From an uncultured Lachnospiraceae bacterium (lineage in GTDB: Bacteria > Bacillota > Clostridia > Lachnospirales > Lachnospiraceae): a stretch of 64,000 nt of DNA. Of this stretch, positions 51,214-60,203 are shown piece by piece. Each line of letters opens with the position of its first letter. Position 1 is the first letter of the stretch. The DNA is taken from positions 1 to 64,000 of the forward strand of contig CAJTTT010000007.1 in NCBI GenBank assembly GCA_910579285.1, given 5' to 3'. A program made the translations under genes and the position numbers. The notes under the pieces are model-generated. The model saw only the letters and a program-made list of their open reading frames with translations, was not told the DNA's origin and did no database searches.

Positions 51214-53779
51214 GATCCGCCACCTCCCTGCTCTTATCCTGCTCAGACGTTTTTTGTTCCGATGTGCCTCCTGCCACAGTTTCCGGCAGCCGCCGGCTCG
51301 CCAGTTCCCCGGACACCGCCTCCGTCATCTGCCTGTATTCCTCCTCCGTAAGCGTTGTCACATCTCCAGCCTCCACATAGGCGCTCACATTTCCCCTGAC
51401 AATGGCGCTCATGCTGCCCGTCACGGTTCCCTCAATCCTGCCGCGCACAAGTCCGTCCACTTTCATAAGCCCGGTTACATTCTTCGTGCGGATCGGCATA
51501 TTCATAACAAAGGCTGTCTTCTCAATAATCTTATCGCCCACCAGAAGAATCTGCGGCAGAACAAACATGGTCACCAGAATGGAGATTGACGTTCCTCTCC
51601 CCAGACATTTTCCAATGCCAAAGATGGCCGCGTTGGAAGTCAGTTTGCCGATTAGGAAGCCCGCCACCACCATCATGGTTCCCGAGGTAATAATGGTCGG
51701 AAATGCCTGGTTCATGGAATCTATGATGGACTGTCTTCTGCCGTATGTCTTGCGAAGCTCCATATACCGGCCCGCAATGACGATCGCATAGTCAATATTT
51801 GCACCCATCTGTATCGAACTGACAATCAGATAGGACATGAAGAAAATATTGTCATGCTGCAGCGCCGGAATCGAAAAGTTAAGCCAGATACATCCTTGAA
51901 TCACCGCAATCAGAAGCACCGGCATACCCGCCGACTTAAAGGTAAACAGAAGCACCACCAGCACAGCCAGAATAGACACCACATTATTCACCAGATTGTC
52001 CCGGCCAAACGTCTTTTGCAGGTCATACTGGCTCACCGATTCCCCGCATACCAGCACCCTTCCGTTCGGATAATATTTCTCCGCAATCTCATGCATCCTG
52101 TCAAGAAAGGCAAACGTCTCCTCACTCTCTTCGGGAAGCGTCAGAAAGACGAGCATACGGCTGTAGTTCTCACCCTGAAGCTGGTTTTTCGCAAAATTCA
52201 TGGCATCATACGCCTCGTCCAGCGTATCCTGCAGATCATCCTCCAGCGTGACATACCCTTCCTCCACCTCATCGTGGACAAACATAAACATGTCTATCAA
52301 GGACACTTTATATTCCGGGAGGCCGTTGACCACCTTCGCATAATCTTCATCGTTTACTGCATAGGCCGCATATACCAGCTCTGCCACCTCGTAATCCAGA
52401 TCAATCAGCTCCGAAAACTGCCTCGGTGTCAGCCTGTCTGTCAGACAGTAATCGTCCAGCGCCTCTATGTTGGCAAGCCCCTGCGTGTAATCCACCTCTG
52501 GACATGCCTCCAGCTCTTCCAGCAGCTTTGCCTCCTTCTCGTAGTCTCCCGCAGGCACAATCAGCGCAACCATATTGCTGGCGCCAAAATTATCCGTCTG
52601 CAGTTCCTCCGTTTTCTGGATGCTGTTCTGAATCGGCGGCGTGATCGTGCTGTCACCGAACACATAAGGACACTTGCTGGAAACCGTATACGCCCCTACA
52701 ATGACAAGAACAAAGAGCGGCGCCACGATATGTCTCGTCGCATAATCAAATTTCCCTACAAAGGGAATGTCCGGGATGAAATTCTTATGCCTGGTGTTAT
52801 CCATCAGTTTGGAAAACAGCATAATAACGCCCGGCATCAGCAAAAACACCGAACCCAGCGCCAGGAAAATGGACTTAATCAGACAGACGGACAGATCCGG
52901 CCCCATCTTATACTGCATAAATCCCATCGCAATCAGACCCCCTATGGTAGTCAGGGAACTGCCGCAGATCTCCGGGATCGCTTTACTCAGGGCAACGATA
53001 ACCGCCTCGCGGGATTCCAGCGCCACATGCTCCTCCTTATACCTGTTCAGAAGAATGATGGCGTAGTCCACCGACAGAGCAAGCTGCAGCACCACCGTCA
53101 CCGAATTGGAGACAAAGGAGATCGTGCCAAAGATGAAATTTGTCCCCATCTGCAAAATGGCCGCCGCCACGAAAGTAATCAACAGAACGGGTACTTCCGC
53201 ATATGCCTGTGATGTCAGCAGAAGCACCGTCACTACCACAAACGCCACCAGAACAACGATGACATTCATTTCCTCCGCAATCAGCTCCGCCTCAATATCT
53301 CCCAGCGTCGTGGACAGATAATAGTCATACCCGCCAAGCGCCTCCTTCACCCGTTCCAGCGCTTCCAGGCATTGGTCATCCTTCTCGTCATAGTCAAAAG
53401 TGACATTATAATAGGAAGAACCATTAAAGTAATGTTCTTCCGTATCATCAAAGTCTACCATGAAGATTCCTGGCACAAATTCCAGCTTCCGCCCGATTGA
53501 CTCCGCCTGTTCATAAGAAACATTTGCCACCATCACATCGCAGGTTCCGTATGTAATAAACTCCTGTTCCATCAGATCCAGCCCCTGTTTCGTCTCCGTG
53601 GAATCCGGGAGATAATGGGACATGGAGTTCTCTACGTTAACCCAGTTTCTCGACACGGCGGAAAAAATAATCAGAATGCCAAATAACAGAAAAAACAGAT
53701 TCCGTTTATCTACAATGAATCCGCAGATTTTGAGCATTGCCTGATTGCCGCCCTTTTTTTCCATTTTCTCGTTCTCCAT
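51206..53779 (-). CDS. MMPL/RND-family transporter
   Basis: 857 aa. Twelve predicted membrane segments in two halves, each after a large extracellular loop. LSVDYAIILLNRYKEE in the first half and GANIDYAIVIAGRYMEL in the second carry the Asp-Tyr pairs of proton-driven MMPL/RND proteins. The C-terminal 90 residues are cytoplasmic (TLTEEEYRQMTEAVSGELAS). Likely exports lipids, amphiphiles or envelope components. ATG at 53779 is the chosen start; the frame upstream covers the promoter. The GLUG protein follows in the same operon. Confidence 0.9.
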   Translation of the reverse strand: MENEKMEKKGGNQAMLKICGFIVDKRNLFFLLFGILIIFSAVSRNWVNVENSMSHYLPDSTETKQGLDLMEQEFITYGTCDVMVANVSYEQAESIGRKLEFVPGIFMVDFDDTEEHYFNGSSYYNVTFDYDEKDDQCLEALERVKEALGGYDYYLSTTLGDIEAELIAEEMNVIVVLVAFVVVTVLLLTSQAYAEVPVLLITFVAAAILQMGTNFIFGTISFVSNSVTVVLQLALSVDYAIILLNRYKEEHVALESREAVIVALSKAIPEICGSSLTTIGGLIAMGFMQYKMGPDLSVCLIKSIFLALGSVFLLMPGVIMLFSKLMDNTRHKNFIPDIPFVGKFDYATRHIVAPLFVLVIVGAYTVSSKCPYVFGDSTITPPIQNSIQKTEELQTDNFGASNMVALIVPAGDYEKEAKLLEELEACPEVDYTQGLANIEALDDYCLTDRLTPRQFSELIDLDYEVAELVYAAYAVNDEDYAKVVNGLPEYKVSLIDMFMFVHDEVEEGYVTLEDDLQDTLDEAYDAMNFAKNQLQGENYSRMLVFLTLPEESEETFAFLDRMHEIAEKYYPNGRVLVCGESVSQYDLQKTFGRDNLVNNVVSILAVLVVLLFTFKSAGMPVLLIAVIQGCIWLNFSIPALQHDNIFFMSYLIVSSIQMGANIDYAIVIAGRYMELRKTYGRRQSIIDSMNQAFPTIITSGTMMVVAGFLIGKLTSNAAIFGIGKCLGRGTSISILVTMFVLPQILLVGDKIIEKTAFVMNMPIRTKNVTGLMKVDGLVRGRIEGTVTGSMSAIVRGNVSAYVEAGDVTTLTEEEYRQMTEAVSGELASRRLPETVAGGTSEQKTSEQDKSREVADHV

Positions 53780-53807
53780 AGAACAACACCTCTCTCTTTC
53801 AATGGGA

Positions 53808-53836
53808 AATATAGCACTTCGACCATTGGTCGTCAA
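53808..53836 (-). promoter_or_regulatory. Promoter of the MMPL/GLUG operon with operator in spacer
   Basis: On the minus strand TTGACG (53831-53836), 17-bp spacer, TATATT (53808-53813). The spacer holds the palindrome CGACCATTGGTCG (53820-53832), so a dimeric repressor of TetR or MarR type could block it. No such regulator is encoded next to it. Confidence 0.65.
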
Positions 53837-53923
53837 TTCCATGCATGACGAGTTTTATACATTCCCTTGAAATTGTACAGAATACAGCGTAAACTATATC
53901 TGTATCCACAGAAAGGTTTTCCT

Positions 53924-55285
53924 ATGAAAAAGAAATCTCGTATCAATTTATCCACAACGCAGACAATCCTGCTCAGCTTTTTGCTGGCAATTCTGGCGGG
54001 AAGCGCGCTGCTTGCTCTGCCCGTCAGCGCTGCGGACGGCATAGCCGTACCCTATATAGATGCGCTCTTTACTGCAACCACCTCCATCTGCGTGACAGGG
54101 CTTGTGACCGTTCCTACCTTTTCCACATGGAGCATTTTCGGCCAGATCATCATCCTCTTTCTGATACAGATCGGCGGACTCGGCGTTGTCACAATTATGT
54201 CCGGGCTGATGATCAGCCTTCACCGCAGAATTGGCATCAAAGACAGGATGCTGATTCAGGACGCTTTCAATCTGAATACCCTGTCCGGCATGGTAAAATT
54301 CATCCGCAAGGTGATCGCCGGCACGTTTCTGGTGGAGGGTATCGGCGCCCTTTTGTACATGACGGTATTTGTGCCGGAATTTGGTATCAAAGGCGTGTGG
54401 ATCTCTCTGTTTAACGCGGTATCTGCATTCTGCAATGCGGGTATGGACGCGATATCAGAAAACAGCCTGTACGCCTATGTCCATAACCCCGTTATCAACA
54501 TCGTGACCATCCTTCTGATTGTTTTTGGCGGCATCGGTTATATCGTCTGGTGGGATATTATGGGCGTCCTCAAAAACATACGGCGGCAGGGGCTGAAGTG
54601 CTTCGCAAATCTGACCTTTCACAGCAAGATTGCCCTCTCCGTCACAGGAATCCTTATCCTCGCAGGAACCGCGGCTGTTTTTATTTTTGAATACAACAAT
54701 CCGCTGACTATGTACAGCTTCTCCATTCCCGAGAAACTACAGGCATCGTTATTTCAATCTGTGACCACAAGAACTGCGGGCTTTGCCACTGTCCCACAGG
54801 AAAATCTGACAAACGCCTCCGCCATCACATCCCTGCTTCTGATGTTTATCGGCGGATCGCCGGTGGGCACAGCGGGCGGCATTAAGACAGTAACCTTCGC
54901 CGTGCTGATCACCTCGGCCTTTGCCACAATGAAAACCCGTTCCGAAGCGGAACTCTTTCATCGGACCATTCCAAAGCAGGCTGTCAGCAAGGCCGTTGCT
55001 GTGGTGAGTATGGCCTTTATTATCCTGTTTACGGCGACCCTCCTTCTGGCGGCCGTCACCGATGCGGACGCTCTCGACATTGTCTACGAAACCGTCAGCG
55101 CCGCAGCGACAGTGGGCCTGACCAGAAGCCTCACATCCGAATTAAATATCTGGGGCAGAATCATTATTATTATAACAATGTATCTCGGCAGAGTCGGCCC
55201 GATTTCTCTTATGATCGCGCTGAATACAAAGAAAGAAACGAAAAATATCATCAAGAATCCCACCGAAGATATCAGTGTGGGATAA
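53924..55285 (+). CDS. ktrB: KtrB/TrkH-type potassium transporter subunit
   Basis: 453 aa, four repeated M1-P-M2 units. The four filter regions are visible with their glycines: ATTSICVTGLVTV, SAFCNAGMDAIS, TTRTAGFATV, AAATVGLTRSL. Length and lack of an N-terminal extension fit KtrB rather than TrkH. It carries K+ (with Na+) across the membrane under control of the NAD/ATP-binding RCK protein encoded 150 bp downstream. Confidence 0.92.
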   Translation: MKKKSRINLSTTQTILLSFLLAILAGSALLALPVSAADGIAVPYIDALFTATTSICVTGLVTVPTFSTWSIFGQIIILFLIQIGGLGVVTIMSGLMISLHRRIGIKDRMLIQDAFNLNTLSGMVKFIRKVIAGTFLVEGIGALLYMTVFVPEFGIKGVWISLFNAVSAFCNAGMDAISENSLYAYVHNPVINIVTILLIVFGGIGYIVWWDIMGVLKNIRRQGLKCFANLTFHSKIALSVTGILILAGTAAVFIFEYNNPLTMYSFSIPEKLQASLFQSVTTRTAGFATVPQENLTNASAITSLLLMFIGGSPVGTAGGIKTVTFAVLITSAFATMKTRSEAELFHRTIPKQAVSKAVAVVSMAFIILFTATLLLAAVTDADALDIVYETVSAAATVGLTRSLTSELNIWGRIIIIITMYLGRVGPISLMIALNTKKETKNIIKNPTEDISVG

Positions 55286-55288
55286 AAA

Positions 55289-55391
55289 ATCATCGCCCGG
55301 CGGCGATGATTCAGAGAATGCTCCGCATTCTCCTTAAATATTTTACACTGTCGCAATTTCCTAATTAAAATCGTTGCCCGGCGGCGATGAT
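55289..55391 (+). repeat. Paired stem-loops between ktrB and ktrA
   Basis: A 21-bp sequence (GCCCGGCGGCGATGATTCAG plus A) occurs at 55295-55315 and 55376-55396. Each copy closes a 9-bp stem with loop CGGC: ATCATCGCC/GGCGATGAT at 55289-55310, and ATCGTTGCC/GGCGATGAT at 55370-55391, where the two changes become G-U pairs. A third hairpin (GAGAATGC/GCATTCTC, 55314-55332) lies between. Confidence 0.8.
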
Positions 55392-55435
55392 TCAGAAGAA
55401 AGAAGCAAAAAGATGCTTCGGAATGGAGAGAACTT

Positions 55436-56086
55436 ATGGGTATTCATCAATCTTATGCAGTATTCGGACTTGGCAGATATGGATTCGCCGTGGCAAAAGA
55501 GCTTGTCAGCAATGGCGCGGAAGTGCTTGCCGTAGATTCGGACGAGGAACTTGTCAATGCCGCCATCACTGAAATTCCCATCTGCAAATGTGCGGATATC
55601 ACAGAAGCAGAAGTCATCAAGCAGCTCGGCATCGCCAATATCGATGTGGTTATCATCGCTATGGCCAGCAATCTGAAAGCCAGTGTCATGGCCACCATGC
55701 TCTGTAAAGAGATCGGCGTCAAAACCGTGATTGCAAAATGCGCCACCGACTTAGACCGAAAAATTTTAAATAAAGTAGGCGCAGACCGGGTTGTATTCCC
55801 GGAAAGCGAATCCGGCATCCGTCTGGCCAAAAATCTCTTAAGCTCCGGGTTTATGGATATCATGGAACTTTCCAAAGACGTCTCTATGGTGGAACTGCCC
55901 GTCAAGGCGGACTGGGTGGGAAAAACGCTTATGGAATTAAACCTTCGAAAAAAGTATTCCATCAACGTGGTGGCAATCATAGAGGATAAAAACGTCCGCA
56001 TTGATATTGATCCCGAAATGCCTTTGCAGCCGTCCATGAAAATGATCGTGATTGCCGATACAGCAAAACTGGGGAAACTTGCGTAG
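55436..56086 (+). CDS. ktrA: KtrA/TrkA RCK-domain regulatory subunit
   Basis: 216 aa. RCK_N Rossmann fold YAVFGLGRYGFAVAKELVSN (G-x-G-x-x-G), VLAVDSDEELV with the ligand-binding acid, CADITEAEVIKQLGI, then an RCK_C domain (VELPVKADWVGKTLMELNLR). It gates KtrB in response to nucleotides. GGAGAG precedes the ATG. Confidence 0.92.
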   Translation: MGIHQSYAVFGLGRYGFAVAKELVSNGAEVLAVDSDEELVNAAITEIPICKCADITEAEVIKQLGIANIDVVIIAMASNLKASVMATMLCKEIGVKTVIAKCATDLDRKILNKVGADRVVFPESESGIRLAKNLLSSGFMDIMELSKDVSMVELPVKADWVGKTLMELNLRKKYSINVVAIIEDKNVRIDIDPEMPLQPSMKMIVIADTAKLGKLA

Positions 56087-56088
56087 GG

Positions 56089-56136
56089 AAACGCCGGCCA
56101 AAGCATTTCCCCGGCTTTCTCCTTAATCCGGCGTTT
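56089..56136. terminator. Inverted repeat between converging genes
   Basis: AAACGCCGG (56089-56097) and CCGGCGTTT (56128-56136) with an inner CCGG pair. It covers the gap between ktrA and the converging MBL gene and may serve as a terminator, though no long T run follows. Confidence 0.4.
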
Positions 56137-56779
56137 ACAGTTTTAACGCCACCTGAATATTGTTGTCCAGACTTTCTAACATCTTTTGGAAATCCTGCCC
56201 ATCGCTTTTCTTCCCCACAATGCTGCCGTAGTGCGTAGGGATTACTGCCTGTGGTTTTAACTGCGCGATATATTCCGCCGCCTGCTTCCAGTCCATCGTG
56301 TAAAATCCCCCGATCGGAACCAGCGCCACATCACAGCGCACCGTTCTGATATCTTCATTTACATCCGTGTCGCCGGATACATAGCAGCGCATGCCATCCA
56401 TTTCTACCACATACCCCTGCCACTTCTTCCCCTTCGGGTGAAAAGGTTTCAGCTTATTGTAAGCAGGCACCGTCTCTATCACCACGCCGTTTACTTCGTG
56501 GATTTCCCCCGGCTGATAAAACAGACAGTTCTCCGGCGCAATACCCGATTCCGAAAGCGCCTTCTTTTTCATGGACTCCGGCGTGACAAGGAGCGTGTCC
56601 TCCTTTTTCAGCCTTGCAATGGATTTCGGCTCAAAGTGATCGTAATGTTCGTGCGTGACAAAGATAATGTCCGCGTCATTGGCCGCAGCCGGGATCTGAT
56701 AGGGGTCGAAGTATAGGATTTTCGAGCCCTGCATGCGGATGCTGCTCTGGGTGTTTACTGTAATGTGAGTCAATGTCAT
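56135..56779 (-). CDS. MBL-fold metallo-hydrolase (UlaG-like group)
   Basis: 214 aa. The metal motif is VTHEHYDHFEP (H-x-H-x-D-H), with YVSGDTDVNEDI and PTHYGSIVGKK supplying further ligands. The short fold without an extra domain fits the UlaG/YtkL-type metal-dependent hydrolases, whose substrates are mostly unknown. GGAGG lies near the start. Confidence 0.88.
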   Translation of the reverse strand: MTLTHITVNTQSSIRMQGSKILYFDPYQIPAAANDADIIFVTHEHYDHFEPKSIARLKKEDTLLVTPESMKKKALSESGIAPENCLFYQPGEIHEVNGVVIETVPAYNKLKPFHPKGKKWQGYVVEMDGMRCYVSGDTDVNEDIRTVRCDVALVPIGGFYTMDWKQAAEYIAQLKPQAVIPTHYGSIVGKKSDGQDFQKMLESLDNNIQVALKL

Positions 56780-56807
56780 TCAGATGTCCTCCTCCCTGTA
56801 ATCTGGC

Positions 56808-56951
56808 TTAATCAAAAGTCCGTTCTCTGCATAAGCATCGGAGTGCCAAAGTAATAAATTTTCTGCGGTTAATGTCGTATTCCTCCGCAATTAAGTTGAA
56901 TTGGTCTTCTATGCTTCCTAAAGTACCCTGGTTTTTCTGCTCCATTTCCAT
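56808..56951 (-). pseudogene. Remnant of a SAM-dependent methyltransferase gene
   Basis: A 47-codon frame with a good GGAGG site starts MEMEQKNQGTLGSIEDQFNL and continues IAEEYDINRRKF, which looks like the N-terminus of Clostridial class I methyltransferases. After RRKF the sequence loses similarity and stops; the rest of the enzyme is missing. It is read as a truncated remnant rather than a functional small protein. Confidence 0.55.
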
Positions 56952-56969
56952 ACTTTTCTTTCTCCTCCA

Positions 56970-57524
56970 TTAAAGCATAAGCTCATCGTCAAACAAATTG
57001 GATATAAGAGCCTCTCCCGGTTTTCCGGCATCCTCTAAGCTGTCATACAATTTCCGATTCAGGATATATAAAGCCGCCATTGCATGCAGAACATTTTTGA
57101 GATTTGCCTTTGTATAATTATACCGGCCCGCCTCGTTCGCTTCCATCCGCCTGTGTTTGATGTCATTGTATGCCTGCCACCAGTCCGAGACCGAATCGTC
57201 GAACTTTACCATCGGCGTAATATTTTTAATATCATATGGGTACTTAGTATTCACCCTGTATTTTTTCAAGTTCGGGTATTCCTCAATAAGCACATCCAGT
57301 TTATTCCTTATTCCAAACGGAATCTTTCCTTCATGGATCCCGCATAACTGCTCGGCAATAGAATCCATTTCACTGCATGTCGTCAACAGCAGTTTTGTAT
57401 ATTGACTTGAAAATGTAGTATAATTGTCTTTATCAATTGAAACATAGTCATCCGTTTGTATCAAGTCTCTCTCAAGCAGCCGATATTGTTTCCAGTATAC
57501 TTTTAAAAACTCATCTCTGTTCAT
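56970..57524 (-). CDS. Uncharacterised helical protein, possibly HEPN-like
   Basis: 184 aa, mainly helical. No family is firmly recognised. WWQAYNDIKHRRMEANEAGR followed by NLKNVLHAMAALYILNRKL resembles the helix pair of HEPN-type proteins that carry an N-x-x-K-H motif (often RNases or toxin-like effectors). It is encoded 84 bp downstream of the DUF262/HNH gene on the same strand, so the two may form a defence or toxin pair (inference). Confidence 0.7.
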   Translation of the reverse strand: MNRDEFLKVYWKQYRLLERDLIQTDDYVSIDKDNYTTFSSQYTKLLLTTCSEMDSIAEQLCGIHEGKIPFGIRNKLDVLIEEYPNLKKYRVNTKYPYDIKNITPMVKFDDSVSDWWQAYNDIKHRRMEANEAGRYNYTKANLKNVLHAMAALYILNRKLYDSLEDAGKPGEALISNLFDDELML

Positions 57525-57608
57525 AGTAATCTCCTTCTCTTTTGAGACGTTGTCTGATGTGTGGCTGTTTTCTATGCCGCCGTATGTCCATGAATGGCAT
57601 AATATGAA

Positions 57609-59984
57609 TCAGTTCCAATGCTTTTTATACCATTCAATTACCGCTTCTCGATCCGCTTCCAGAAATTGTGTGGAAATATAAATATCCTCACCGTGAAAAA
57701 CCAACTTCTTGGCCCTATATCGCATACAAGAGGAATTGCCCCTATTATCTGTTCTATTATTTGCGACCGCCGGATAAGCTGTTGCTTTAAATAATGCCTT
57801 TGTATATTCCCTGGTTTTCAGTTTTTCAATTTCTGCTGCAGAAATCTTTGATTTGTCAATGAGTTCTTCCATCAAATGATAGAACAATTTAGCAACCGGC
57901 AGCCATTCTGCTGTCCATGTATTTTCATCTTTAATATCAAATGGCACATCTGAAAGCGAAAAACTGAAATCCTCCGTGTCTAAATTCATTTTTACCAGCA
58001 AGTCCTTTATAAATGAGATGATATTGCCTGCTGACAGATTCGTTTCGAAAAAGATACCGCTATTGCCAATCTGTTTCGCCCTGCGAAGTTTTCTATTATC
58101 GTTACTGATATAAGTTTTGTCTGCATTTACAATAGAATAATCCTCAGCCGCTAAATCGCTCAATATCTCTGTGTCCAAATCATACACAAGACCGATGAAT
58201 TTAGTAAGTAAATCAACCCAGCTCGACACCTTTGAATATTCGCCGGCAAACAAAAAACCATCCGGCTTAGTGTTCGAGACGTCTATATCGCTATTAACGC
58301 CAAAACTTAATTCATTTATATCGCTGACATCAGAGTGCATCTCGACATATTGAAATTTACGAATCAGGATATCCGCAAGCGCCTTTGCTCTGTTTCGAAT
58401 CGAAGACTCATTCCATCTGTCTGCAGACAATACTTCTCTATTCAAAATATTTGCCTTTGAATAATTTCGAATAATATTCTTCTTGTCATTGAATGATTTT
58501 GCGCCAAGCTCACTGTTATGTCCTGTGATAGTCAAATTGCCAAGCGTATGCAAGTATGCTGCATACACCCTGCTATAATCATCGCCAACTTCTTTTTTCC
58601 ATACAGCAGCATTTTCTTTCTGCGGTAAAATATGTTCTATCGTAAGATTACTGACATCAATATGTTCCTTGGTCGAATTTTCAATTGCAGAAAGTACAAA
58701 TTTGCAGATCGGCTTTTTGTATAATGGTTTACGAATCAGTGCTTCTTCAAACTCTCCATCCGTCGGCATACGGTCGTTTGCCCTTAAATCATTAAGAAAC
58801 ATCACGATTTTTTCATAATATTGATCGTAGTTTCCATTAAAGACTCTGTCATACATGGATTTCATAAACTTCGATAAATTCTTGTTAATTTCACACGCCG
58901 TGATTCTAACAAGATAGGTAAGCAGATAATCTAACACTTTACAAAGTGTCGTTTCATCTATGTTATTACTCTCATAGTCGCTAAAGACCCTAAATAGAAA
59001 CGGCAGAACTGTTGTCTGCTTAATGGTATAAAATGCCTGGAGATACTCTGAAATTTCCTTACCGTAATAATGATTTTCTCCTATAAAGGCGCCATAATAT
59101 TTTGATGTCCTTTCTAACTGTTTCAGCACATCCTCATGGCTTAAACTATGATTTTCACAATGCTCCTTAAACAAACGATATGCATTTTTGCCATTTACAG
59201 ATTTGCTTGTTAAAGAATTTAGAAAGTTAATAACAAAATCTCCGAGATTACGGTACCCTACATTCTTTTCGATTACTGACCAGTAATTCTCATAAAGTTC
59301 ATCTTGATTGGCATCATCCATCAGCAGATAATTTCTAATCAAATCCGCTAAGCTTAAATCCAGACCCGTTGAATTGATTGATTCAAAAATTTTCTGCGGT
59401 TCATCACCCTGAGATTTATCAAGAACAATTTCAACCATTTCCAGCTTCTTAATCCCATCAAGAATATCATTCAATTCATGCCCGGATTCCACTGTTTTTT
59501 CAATTAAATTTTTGAATGTGATATAATTCTTATAAATATTCGAATTTCTATCCATTTCATCAATTTTATCTCTAATTAAAAGCAGTAGCTGCTCGTTATC
59601 TGTTTTCACGGGTTTTAGCTTCAGCTTATATCTTTCATCGCAATTTCTGTTAAACATTACCTCTTCTATTTCAGCTTCTATTCTGACAGATACTCCTTTT
59701 GCAGCATCATAAAGTGCCTTTAACAGAAGATACATTGTCGTAAGACGCTGCTGTCCATCTATAATCAGCGCTTCATTTAATGTACTTCCAGAAAGACCGA
59801 CTATATATACAATCGTTCCCGTAAAATGCTTATGATCTCTTCTACCGGCTTCCATAATATCCTGATATAGCTTCTCACACTGTATATTCGTCCAATCATA
59901 GTTCCGCTGGTAAACTGGTACTTTAAAAACCCTTTTATTCTTTTCAATCAAATCCGAAAATAACCAGACTTTATAAGGCTGCAT
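57609..59984 (-). CDS. DUF262/DUF1524 protein (GmrSD-like, HNH nuclease)
   Basis: 791 aa. N-terminal DUF262 ParB-like domain: FKVPVYQRNYDW and ALIIDGQQRLTTMYLLLKAL (the D-G-Q-Q-R signature, around residue 80). DUF1524 HNH region near residue 455: LTIEHILPQKEN, HTLGNLTITGHNSELGAKSF. A C-terminal domain follows (VSSWVDLLTKFIGLVYDL, FFETNLSAGNIISFIKDLL). GmrSD proteins are type IV restriction enzymes for modified DNA; such a role is probable, not shown. AAAGGAGAGGG precedes the ATG. Confidence 0.88.
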   Translation of the reverse strand: MQPYKVWLFSDLIEKNKRVFKVPVYQRNYDWTNIQCEKLYQDIMEAGRRDHKHFTGTIVYIVGLSGSTLNEALIIDGQQRLTTMYLLLKALYDAAKGVSVRIEAEIEEVMFNRNCDERYKLKLKPVKTDNEQLLLLIRDKIDEMDRNSNIYKNYITFKNLIEKTVESGHELNDILDGIKKLEMVEIVLDKSQGDEPQKIFESINSTGLDLSLADLIRNYLLMDDANQDELYENYWSVIEKNVGYRNLGDFVINFLNSLTSKSVNGKNAYRLFKEHCENHSLSHEDVLKQLERTSKYYGAFIGENHYYGKEISEYLQAFYTIKQTTVLPFLFRVFSDYESNNIDETTLCKVLDYLLTYLVRITACEINKNLSKFMKSMYDRVFNGNYDQYYEKIVMFLNDLRANDRMPTDGEFEEALIRKPLYKKPICKFVLSAIENSTKEHIDVSNLTIEHILPQKENAAVWKKEVGDDYSRVYAAYLHTLGNLTITGHNSELGAKSFNDKKNIIRNYSKANILNREVLSADRWNESSIRNRAKALADILIRKFQYVEMHSDVSDINELSFGVNSDIDVSNTKPDGFLFAGEYSKVSSWVDLLTKFIGLVYDLDTEILSDLAAEDYSIVNADKTYISNDNRKLRRAKQIGNSGIFFETNLSAGNIISFIKDLLVKMNLDTEDFSFSLSDVPFDIKDENTWTAEWLPVAKLFYHLMEELIDKSKISAAEIEKLKTREYTKALFKATAYPAVANNRTDNRGNSSCMRYRAKKLVFHGEDIYISTQFLEADREAVIEWYKKHWN

Positions 59985-60139
59985 ATTCCCCTCTCCTTTA
60001 TCCTCAACAATACTTACCTCTGTAACCTGTTCTTTGCTGCGGCATTTACTGCTAACTGCAATTTTACCATAATTTGCTATTTTCGGGTAGGTTTTCCAAA
60101 AATGAAATGAGCAGAACGCTTATTATCTGCAAATATTTG

Positions 60140-60168
60140 TTGCCTTATTGTCCAAATCCCCTTAAAAT
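60140..60168 (+). promoter_or_regulatory. Probable promoter of the zinc-ribbon protein gene
   Basis: TTGCCT (60140-60145), 17-bp spacer, TAAAAT (60163-60168), 35 bp before the ATG at 60204. Confidence 0.5.
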
Positions 60169-60203
60169 AATATGGGGGCAAAATTACAGCACAGGGGTAT
60201 ATT

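Noticed and set aside
51854..53212. 452-codon open frame on the plus strand
   Set aside because: It is antisense to the MMPL gene, whose codons and membrane pattern are clear; the opposite frame has low-complexity composition and no ribosome site.
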